Positions 1-5,176 of a stretch of DNA of 7,636 bases are shown here, piece by piece (the first letter of the stretch is position 1; each line of letters starts with the position of its first letter). The notes under the pieces are model-generated. The model saw only the letters and a list, made by a program, of their open reading frames with translations. It made no database searches and had not been told where the DNA came from. The translations under genes were made by a program, and so were the position numbers. The stretch comes from Bryobacterales bacterium (GTDB lineage: Bacteria > Acidobacteriota > Terriglobia > Bryobacterales > Bryobacteraceae), in the NCBI GenBank assembly GCA_009697495.1, contig SHUN01000127.1, forward strand, positions 1 through 7,636. The letters run 5' to 3'.

Positions 1-1228
1 CCTTTTTGCCTTTGACGGCGGGTACGGGCTGCCGGTTGGAGGGCAGCGCCTGCTGCGCCGCATCCGTAACCAGCGGGCCGGCCGCGGGCGCTGCTTCCGT
101 TTTCGCCGCTTCGGCCGTCGCCGCCGCCGCTGCCGCTGCCGCCTGATTCTCCACGCTCTGCCGGGCATCCGGCTTCCGGTCCAGATCGCTTGTCCCCGTT
201 ATCACCGTGCCGCCCACGTCGCTCACGCCCCCAGCCACGCCGGCCGGAACAGGCACGCTCACTGGAATCGTCGGCCGCGCCGAAGCCATCGACGGCGAAC
301 CGCTCTTGGCGGCCATCGTCATGTCCGGCGCCTTGCTGAAAATGCTCAAAACGTCGTGCATCATGCCGGTTTTGGTCCGGTTTTCCGTCTCATACTTCAT
401 GCGCGCGACCGCCACCGGATCGGCTTCCGGAAGATCGGCTTCCATTTCTTTCAAACGCTTTTTCGCCGGATCCACCCACGAAGACAGCGGATAGTCCTTC
501 ATCAGCCGCTGATACGATTTCACCGACTGCGGTTTGAACCGCGTCCCCATCTTGTCGTAGGAACCGCCCAGAAGAAACAGCGCTTCGTCGGCCGCCGAAT
601 ACAGCGGGAACTGATCGGCAATCCCCTGCAGCCGGTTCGCCGCCGCCGGATTCGATCCCTTCTGCACGTAGAATCGCGCCGTCCGCATCTCGCCTTCCGC
701 TTCCACTTCCTGAATACTTCGCAGCAATTGCTGCACGCGCGGCGCGAACTTCGAATTCGGCCACTGCACTAACAACTGCCGACACTCTTCTTCCGCGCGA
801 AACGCGTGCTTATTATCCCGGTCCGGCTTTTCCATCTGCCGCAAATGAATCGTGCAGACTTTCTCCTGCGCCTCCGCCGACTCTTCCATCGTCGGATAAA
901 ACAGGATGAAATCTTTATACTCGGCTTCGGCTTGCGCCAACCCGTGCGAACCGCTTTCGCGCATCCAACTATCGGCAATCGCCAATTTCGCCTTCGCCAA
1001 AAACTCGCTGGTGTCGTACGTGTTGATCAGCGTATTCAGCGTCAGCCGCGCCACTTCGTAGCGCCCGCGCTCGATGTCGGCCACGGCCTTGTCAAAAAGA
1101 ACCTTATCCGGCTGCTGTGTATCTTTGCCGATCGGGTTCTCGTACTTCTTCTTCCGGCAGCCGCTCAGCGACATCATCGCCACAGCCACCGTCAACGTCA
1201 ACACACAAATTTTGCTCTTCGACATCAT
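1..1228 (-). CDS. bamD: BamD-like outer-membrane assembly lipoprotein with long low-complexity C-terminal tail (3' end outside window)
   Basis: The frame is open from ATG at 1228 to the left edge: 409 codons with no stop. The N-terminus is a lipoprotein signal peptide: basic start (MMSKSK), hydrophobic core, then lipobox L21-S22-G23-C24, so Cys24 would be lipidated and the protein anchored to a membrane facing the periplasm. Residues about 40-275 are alpha-helical, TPR-like repeats with BamD/YfiO-style phrases such as VLFDKAVADIERGRYEVA near the start and PLSSWVDPAKKRLKEME near the end of the domain. In the family, this protein works with BamA to insert beta-barrel proteins in the outer membrane. 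From about residue 300 the chain becomes rich in Ala, Pro, Val, Gly and Thr, including an eight-alanine run. It is already much longer than E. coli BamD (about 245 residues). It follows rpe by 16 bases, in the same operon. A second ATG directly follows the first, so the start could be 1225. CpoB/YbgF-like TPR proteins are the main alternative. Confidence 0.85.
   Translation of the reverse strand, partial: MMSKSKICVLTLTVAVAMMSLSGCRKKKYENPIGKDTQQPDKVLFDKAVADIERGRYEVARLTLNTLINTYDTSEFLAKAKLAIADSWMRESGSHGLAQAEAEYKDFILFYPTMEESAEAQEKVCTIHLRQMEKPDRDNKHAFRAEEECRQLLVQWPNSKFAPRVQQLLRSIQEVEAEGEMRTARFYVQKGSNPAAANRLQGIADQFPLYSAADEALFLLGGSYDKMGTRFKPQSVKSYQRLMKDYPLSSWVDPAKKRLKEMEADLPEADPVAVARMKYETENRTKTGMMHDVLSIFSKAPDMTMAAKSGSPSMASARPTIPVSVPVPAGVAGGVSDVGGTVITGTSDLDRKPDARQSVENQAAAAAAAATAEAAKTEAAPAAGPLVTDAAQQALPSNRQPVPAVKGKK
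119..142 (-). repeat. Short GCN (alanine) codon repeat in the bamD-like tail
   Basis: The plus strand carries an uninterrupted run of cgc and tgc triplets that reads as eight consecutive alanine codons in the minus-strand bamD-like gene. It lies within the low-complexity tail. Triplet runs like this can vary in length by slippage without breaking the frame; that behaviour is inference here. Confidence 0.6.
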
Positions 1229-1239
1229 GTAAACAACGA

Positions 1240-1243
1240 CTCC
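1240..1243 (-). promoter_or_regulatory. Ribosome binding site of the bamD-like gene
   Basis: The minus strand reads GGAG here, 11 bases before ATG 1228 and 14 before the second ATG at 1225. The spacing favours the first ATG. It lies in the 16-base gap just after the rpe stop codon. It is one of only two clear Shine-Dalgarno-type motifs at gene starts in this window. Confidence 0.55.
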
Positions 1244-1244
1244 G

Positions 1245-1937
1245 TTACGCAAGTTGCCGCAAGCCCGAATGCGCCGTTTCACGCAGGGCCAAAAAGGCGG
1301 CGCCAGGATTGGGCGCGCCAAAAATACTGTTGCCGGCCACCAGCCATTCCGCTCCGGCCTTCACGGCATCGGCCGCGTTCGACGCGCCGATCCCTCCGTC
1401 AATTTCGATCTGGAACGATAACCCCAAACGCTCCCGCCGCTCGGCGAGCTGTCGAACCTTGTTCAACGAATTCGGTAAAAATCTCTGCCCGCCGAATCCC
1501 GGATTCACCGACATAATCAGCACGAAATCCACAACGTCCAAAACCTCGTCCAGCGTCGACACCGGTGTCGATGGATTCAGCACTACGCCCGCCTGCGCGC
1601 CTTCCGATTGAATCAGCCGCAGCGTCCGGTCCAAGTGCGGACAAACTTCCTGATGCACCGAAACGCTATCAGCGCCCGCTTCGATGAAACTGGGCGCGAA
1701 CTGGTCCGGGTTTGTGATCATCAGATGCACGTCAAGGTGAGCGCGAGTGATTTTACGGATCGATTGCAATACCGGCGTTCCCATCGTTAGATTTGGAACA
1801 AAATGCCCATCCATCACATCGAAGTGCAGCATGGACGCGCCCGCCGCCTCCACTTGCGCGATGTGTTCTCCCAGCCGGGCGAAGTCCGCCGACAGCAGAG
1901 ATGGCAGAATTTCAATCATTTGGACACTATCTGTCAT
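1245..1937 (-). CDS. rpe: Ribulose-phosphate 3-epimerase
   Basis: This 230-residue protein interconverts D-ribulose 5-phosphate and D-xylulose 5-phosphate in the pentose phosphate pathway (and the Calvin cycle where present). It is a cytoplasmic metal-dependent TIM-barrel enzyme. Family hallmarks appear in order: LPSLLSADF (11-19), LHFDVMDGHFVPN (37-49), DVHLM (69-73), MSVNPGFGGQ (142-151), EIDGGI (178-183) and the phosphate-binding GNSIFG (202-207). By family alignment the metal ligands are His38, Asp40, His71 and Asp180, with the two Asp residues as the acid/base pair; all are present. Length is normal for the family. The ATG at 1937 overlaps the rsmB stop in an ATGA arrangement, pointing to translational coupling. 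Met7 (ATG at 1919) is an alternative start that would give the more usual short N-terminus. No Shine-Dalgarno motif precedes either start. Confidence 0.97.
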   Translation of the reverse strand: MTDSVQMIEILPSLLSADFARLGEHIAQVEAAGASMLHFDVMDGHFVPNLTMGTPVLQSIRKITRAHLDVHLMITNPDQFAPSFIEAGADSVSVHQEVCPHLDRTLRLIQSEGAQAGVVLNPSTPVSTLDEVLDVVDFVLIMSVNPGFGGQRFLPNSLNKVRQLAERRERLGLSFQIEIDGGIGASNAADAVKAGAEWLVAGNSIFGAPNPGAAFLALRETAHSGLRQLA

Positions 1938-2974
1938 GCTAACACGGCGTGGAAAAAACCGTCTCCGGCGTCTCGCCCCGGCAGCCGGTACCCCTGGCTC
2001 AGAATCCGCTCCGCGAAATGGCCCGTAACTCCCTCATTTTCTTCAGGTTCCAAGGAACAAGTGGAATACACTAACCGTCCTCCAGGCGCCAGCACCGCCA
2101 TCGCCGCCGCTAGAATTTGCAACTGTCGCTCGGCTTGGCGAGTGAACTCCTCTGGAGTGACGCGCCACTTGATCTCCGGGTTTCGTCCAAAAGTGCCCGT
2201 CCCCGAACACGGCGCGTCCACCAGAATCCGATCGAAAATTGGTCGAAACGGAAGCGGTAGCGAAGCGTCCAATTGCACCCTCCGCACAACCGGAATCGAC
2301 GCCAGCCGTTTCCTCGACCGGTCGCACGCAACAGGTTCTACGCCGCACTCCGCCGCCTGCAGCGTCTTGTTCCCCGGCGCCGCGCACACATCCAGAAACC
2401 GATGATTCGGCGCCAATTCCAGCAGCGGAACAATTTGCTGGGCGCCAATGTCCATCTGCCGCTCGCCGCGTTGGTGAACCGGCGGTTTCGAAAGAAAATA
2501 GGCCGCCGCCGCATGGGCCGCCACCGCCCCGAATTTTCGCTCCCACCTGTCCAGCACCCAGTCCGGCATCGACAGCGCCACCGCATCCGTGGGATAGGAA
2601 ACCGGATCCCGGTTCACCTTCCGCAAAACAGCATTTACATATCCAACCGCCGACGCTTTCCGCGCCCGCTTCACCAGTTCAACACTCGTCGAAACGGCCG
2701 CGTGCGGCGGAATCCGATCCAGATACCGCAGTTGATAAATCCCAAGCCGAAGCGCGTTTCGAACTTCCTTGTCCAGCTTGTTCGATCGCCCGGAATAATG
2801 TCCAATCAGAAAATCCAACTGCGCCCGGTGCCGCAACACGCCGAACACCAGTTCACTGGCCAGATGCGCCTCCTGCGCGTCAATTACCTTGGCCCGCAGC
2901 AAATCATCGGCGAACCCGCCGTTTTCCACCGCGTCCAATACATCAAAAGCTAAACTACGGGCATTCAGGGGCAT
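1934..2974 (-). CDS. rsmB: 16S rRNA (cytosine-C5)-methyltransferase RsmB, compact form
   Basis: RsmB (Sun/Fmu) uses S-adenosylmethionine to methylate C5 of cytosine 967 (E. coli numbering) in 16S rRNA. Residues 1-125 form a NusB-like RNA-binding domain, with ELVFGVLRHRAQLDFLI (41-57) and RIPPHAAV (87-94). The Rossmann methyltransferase domain follows: motif I DVCAAPGNKT (195-204), motif IV DAPCSGTG (253-260, Cys256) and motif VI YSTCSLEPEEN (303-313, Cys306). Cys306 is the expected nucleophile and Cys256 the release cysteine. The protein ends in the usual GDGFFHAVL. At 346 residues it is well short of E. coli RsmB (429). Most of the loss is between the two domains, near residues 160-185. I chose ATG 2974; an in-frame TTG at 2983 would add three residues. 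There is no clear ribosome binding site. It is the first gene of the minus-strand block and overlaps rpe by four bases. Confidence 0.93.
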   Translation of the reverse strand: MPLNARSLAFDVLDAVENGGFADDLLRAKVIDAQEAHLASELVFGVLRHRAQLDFLIGHYSGRSNKLDKEVRNALRLGIYQLRYLDRIPPHAAVSTSVELVKRARKASAVGYVNAVLRKVNRDPVSYPTDAVALSMPDWVLDRWERKFGAVAAHAAAAYFLSKPPVHQRGERQMDIGAQQIVPLLELAPNHRFLDVCAAPGNKTLQAAECGVEPVACDRSRKRLASIPVVRRVQLDASLPLPFRPIFDRILVDAPCSGTGTFGRNPEIKWRVTPEEFTRQAERQLQILAAAMAVLAPGGRLVYSTCSLEPEENEGVTGHFAERILSQGYRLPGRDAGDGFFHAVLA

Positions 2975-3011
2975 TAGCGTCAAAAACTAAAGTAGCGCAA
3001 CTATACGGAAA
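2975..3011. promoter_or_regulatory. Divergent intergenic region between the housekeeping and glycan blocks
   Basis: Only 37 bases separate the rsmB and first glycosyltransferase ATGs, so start signals for both directions must lie here or inside the flanking genes. The minus strand reads TATAGT at 3005-3000, a 5-of-6 match to a sigma70 -10 box, about 25 bases before the rsmB ATG, but no good -35 box is at the right distance. On the plus strand, CTATAC at 3001-3006 overlaps the same bases and lies so close to ATG 3012 that its transcript would be nearly leaderless. Both are weak matches found by eye. Confidence 0.3.
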
Positions 3012-4064
3012 ATGGCCCGCGCGGCGTACAATACTGATTTGCAGCCGTATCGGGTCACCGTCGTAATCCCCACTCTTTCCGCCGATCACACTCTGTGGGA
3101 CTGCGTCGACGGCCTGCACCGGCAAACCTATCGGGATTTCTGCATTGTGATTGTTGACAACAGCGGCAGCCGGCGCGTCGAACAAAACTGGCCAATCGAA
3201 ACTTCCCGCCAAGGCGTCGCCGTCCTCCATCCTGGCGTCAACACCGGCTTCGGCGCCGCTGTCAATCTGGCCGCCCGCGAAGCTCCCGCGGATTTCGTCG
3301 CCGTCATCAACGACGACGCCGTCGCCTCCCCCGATTGGCTGAACGAACTCGTATCCGCCCTCGATCACCACCCCGAAGCCGGCTCGGCCGCCTCCCAGGT
3401 TCGCCTCCACGGCGTCGAGAACGCCCTCGACTCGGCCGGCATGTTAATCGCCGCCGATGGAACCAGCAAGCAGCGCGGCCACGGCCAGCCGCCGGAGAAT
3501 TTCTCCCAGCCCTGCGAAGTGCTGCTCGCCAGCGGCTCCGCCTCCATTTATCGCCAAACAATGCTCACCCAAACCGGCGGTTTCGACGATTCGTTTTTCC
3601 TTTATTGTGAAGACACCGATTTGGGTCTGCGCGCCCGCTGGGCCGGCTGGACGTGCCGCTACGTTCCCTCCGCCGTCGTTCATCATCGATACTCCCATTC
3701 CGCCGGAAGAGCCTCAAAACTAAAAGCCTACTTCGTCGAGCGCAATCGCCTGCTTCTCATCGCCAAGACCTTTCCTCTAACGCGGATTTTCCGGGCGCTC
3801 ATCGCAACGCCAGTTCGATACTTTCATCATCTCCTCGCTATGCGCCGCGGACAGGGCGTCGCCGCCCGGTTTCGGCAAGATGGCGAAAGCGCCTGGACCC
3901 TCGTTGCCTGCGTCCTCCGCGCTCATCTGGCCGCCGCCGCGCGGCTCCCCCATCTCTGCCGCCAGCGCCGCGCAATTCAACGATCCGCGAAAATCACCCC
4001 CGCCGAATTCCAATCGGCTCTCAACCGCTTCTCCATTTCGCTCCGTCAGGTGGCGCAATTATGA
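3012..4064 (+). CDS. Family 2 glycosyltransferase, WbbL/rhamnosyltransferase-like
   Basis: This 350-residue GT-A enzyme probably transfers a sugar from a nucleotide-sugar donor to a growing glycan on the cytoplasmic side of the membrane. The fold starts with RVTVVIPTLS (14-23), followed by IVIVDNSGS (45-53), NTGFGAAVN (77-85) and the metal/nucleotide-binding NDD at 100-102, the DxD-type motif. The acceptor-side motif GGFDDSFFLYCEDTDLG (189-205) contains the Glu200-Asp201 pair expected for the catalytic base. VVHHRYSHSAG (222-232) and KAYFVERNRLLLI (238-250) are typical of the WbbL-like branch. Residues 250-350 form an Arg/Ala/His-rich helical tail that may lie against the membrane. Donor and acceptor cannot be read from sequence; rhamnose is only a common family choice. 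It is first in the plus-strand block and its TGA overlaps the next ATG (ATGA). No good ribosome binding site precedes ATG 3012. Confidence 0.88.
   Translation: MARAAYNTDLQPYRVTVVIPTLSADHTLWDCVDGLHRQTYRDFCIVIVDNSGSRRVEQNWPIETSRQGVAVLHPGVNTGFGAAVNLAAREAPADFVAVINDDAVASPDWLNELVSALDHHPEAGSAASQVRLHGVENALDSAGMLIAADGTSKQRGHGQPPENFSQPCEVLLASGSASIYRQTMLTQTGGFDDSFFLYCEDTDLGLRARWAGWTCRYVPSAVVHHRYSHSAGRASKLKAYFVERNRLLLIAKTFPLTRIFRALIATPVRYFHHLLAMRRGQGVAARFRQDGESAWTLVACVLRAHLAAAARLPHLCRQRRAIQRSAKITPAEFQSALNRFSISLRQVAQL
4048..4053 (+). promoter_or_regulatory. Ribosome binding site of the Dpm-like GT2 gene
   Basis: AGGTGG matches the AGGAGG consensus at five of six bases and sits seven bases before ATG 4061, an ideal spacing. 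It decides the start of the next gene: the frame is open far upstream inside the preceding gene, and a second in-frame ATG exists at 4091. Confidence 0.6.
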
Positions 4065-4792
4065 TTCGAGCCACCGGCGACAGACCGCTCATGATTCTCA
4101 TCCCCGCCTTCAACGAAGAAGGCGCGGTCGGAACCGTTATCGCCGAGGTTCGCGCCCTCTATCCAGAACTGCCAATTCTTGTCGTCGACGATTGCTCGGC
4201 CGACGGCACCCGGACCGTCGCGCTCGAAGCCGGAGCCGACGTGATCACCGTGCCCTACCATCTCGGGCTCGGCGGCTGCGTCCAGGCCGGCTACCGTCTG
4301 GCCTACGATCTCGGCTTTCATTACGTCATCCGCTTGGATGGCGATGGCCAACATGACCCCGCCTATGTCGGCTTAATCCGCGATACCCTTGTCCGCTCCG
4401 GCGCCCAAATGGTTATCGGATCCCGCTACATCAACGGCGGCGGCAAACACACGTCGTTCGCGCGCGGCATCGGCATCGTTTTCTTCCGCTGGTTTTTGGC
4501 GATTATCCTCCGCAAGCAAGTGCATGATCCTACCTCCGGCTACGTCGGCGTCAACCGGCAGGCGCTCGAGGTCTTCGCCCGCAGTTTCCCGTTGGAATAT
4601 CCGGAAATTGAAGCCCTCGTCGTCCTGCAGCGTCTCACATTCCGCTTTGAAGAAGTTCCCGTAAAAATGCGCGCCCGCATGGCGGGCACTTCCACCATCA
4701 CCGCCGTTCGTTCGTTCTACTATGTTCTTCATGTACTTCTGGGCGTCGTCGTGAATATCCTGAAGTATCAAGGGAGCAAGCGCCGCCCGTAG
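4061..4792 (+). CDS. Family 2 glycosyltransferase, polyprenol-phosphate sugar synthase (Dpm1)-like
   Basis: This 243-residue protein resembles dolichol-phosphate mannose synthases and related bacterial polyprenyl-phosphate glycosyltransferases, which load one sugar from a nucleotide donor onto a lipid phosphate at the inner face of the membrane. Visible motifs are MILIPAFNEEG (11-21), VVDDCSADGT (41-50), RLDGDGQHDP (91-100, with DGD at 93-95 as metal-binding DxD), GSRY (120-123), DPTSGYVGVNR (156-166) and the late MRARMAGTSTI (203-213). The C-terminus (218-236) is hydrophobic but too short for the two-helix anchor of many DPMS-like enzymes, so membrane attachment may rely on a partner such as the next gene product. 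The start at 4061 is set by the ATGA overlap with the upstream gene and an AGGTGG ribosome binding site. Which sugar is used, and whether the acceptor is polyprenol phosphate, is inferred from family resemblance. Confidence 0.88.
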   Translation: MIRATGDRPLMILIPAFNEEGAVGTVIAEVRALYPELPILVVDDCSADGTRTVALEAGADVITVPYHLGLGGCVQAGYRLAYDLGFHYVIRLDGDGQHDPAYVGLIRDTLVRSGAQMVIGSRYINGGGKHTSFARGIGIVFFRWFLAIILRKQVHDPTSGYVGVNRQALEVFARSFPLEYPEIEALVVLQRLTFRFEEVPVKMRARMAGTSTITAVRSFYYVLHVLLGVVVNILKYQGSKRRP

Positions 4793-4807
4793 CGCGAGTG
4801 AATCGAA

Positions 4808-5176
4808 ATGGACAGACTGCTCGCCATCATTGCCGGTTTCAGCATCCTCCTCATCGGTGTTGTCCTATTCAACATCCGTCGTGCTCATATCCGCGTCGAA
4901 TACTCAGTAAGCTGGCTCAGCGCCGCATTCGTATTGTTCGTCCTTTCTCAATCGCCATGGCTCCTTGGACAATTCGCGAGCCTCATCGGATTAAATAGTC
5001 TGCCCGACGCGTTATTCATCATCGTCGGCGGTCTTTTCCTCGTCGTCTTCTTCCGCTTCTCCGTTGTCATGTCCGACCTCAAGGACGCCAACATCGCTCT
5101 GACTCAAAAAATAGCGATCCTCGAATACCAACTCAACGCACTCCATGAAAAGCCCCAAGCGTCCGATCGAAAGTAA
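4808..5176 (+). CDS. DUF2304-type small membrane protein
   Basis: This 122-residue protein has three predicted membrane helices (about 2-22, 33-55 and 66-87), followed by a soluble amphipathic, coiled-coil-like segment (88-113: LKDANIALTQKIAILEYQLN). The second-helix entry IRVEYSVSWLS (28-38) and the KIAILE-type tail match what I recall of DUF2304, whose members often sit beside GT2 genes of the Dpm type. The family has no established function. A role as membrane anchor or partner of the preceding synthase is inferred from this neighbourhood and from the lack of a strong membrane anchor there. It starts 15 bases after the GT2 stop, with only a weak GAG at 4796-4798 as ribosome binding site. 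Its 3' end overlaps the next gene by 32 bases. Confidence 0.82.
   Translation: MDRLLAIIAGFSILLIGVVLFNIRRAHIRVEYSVSWLSAAFVLFVLSQSPWLLGQFASLIGLNSLPDALFIIVGGLFLVVFFRFSVVMSDLKDANIALTQKIAILEYQLNALHEKPQASDRK

Noticed and set aside
1229..1244. Possible terminator or separate promoter between rpe and bamD
   Set aside because: The gap is only 16 bases, has no inverted repeat or T-run, and is taken up by the bamD ribosome binding site.
806..1516. Plus-strand open frame opposite bamD and rpe
   Set aside because: It spans two well-supported minus-strand genes and its translation is Arg/His/Pro-rich without motifs.
3027..3032. TACAAT as a -10 promoter box for the glycan block
   Set aside because: It lies inside the coding region downstream of ATG 3012 and has no -35 partner at a suitable distance; using it would need an unlikely TTG start at 3039.
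2239..3066. Long plus-strand open frame opposite rsmB
   Set aside because: It is antisense to a clear rsmB gene, has Pro/Arg/Ser-rich composition typical of GC-rich shadow frames, and matches no recognisable domain.
3653..4060. Open frame upstream of the Dpm-like GT2 start that would give a much longer N-terminus
   Set aside because: It lies inside the preceding glycosyltransferase gene in another frame and reads as Arg/Ser/Pro-rich sequence with no domain. The AGGTGG motif and ATGA overlap place the start at 4061.
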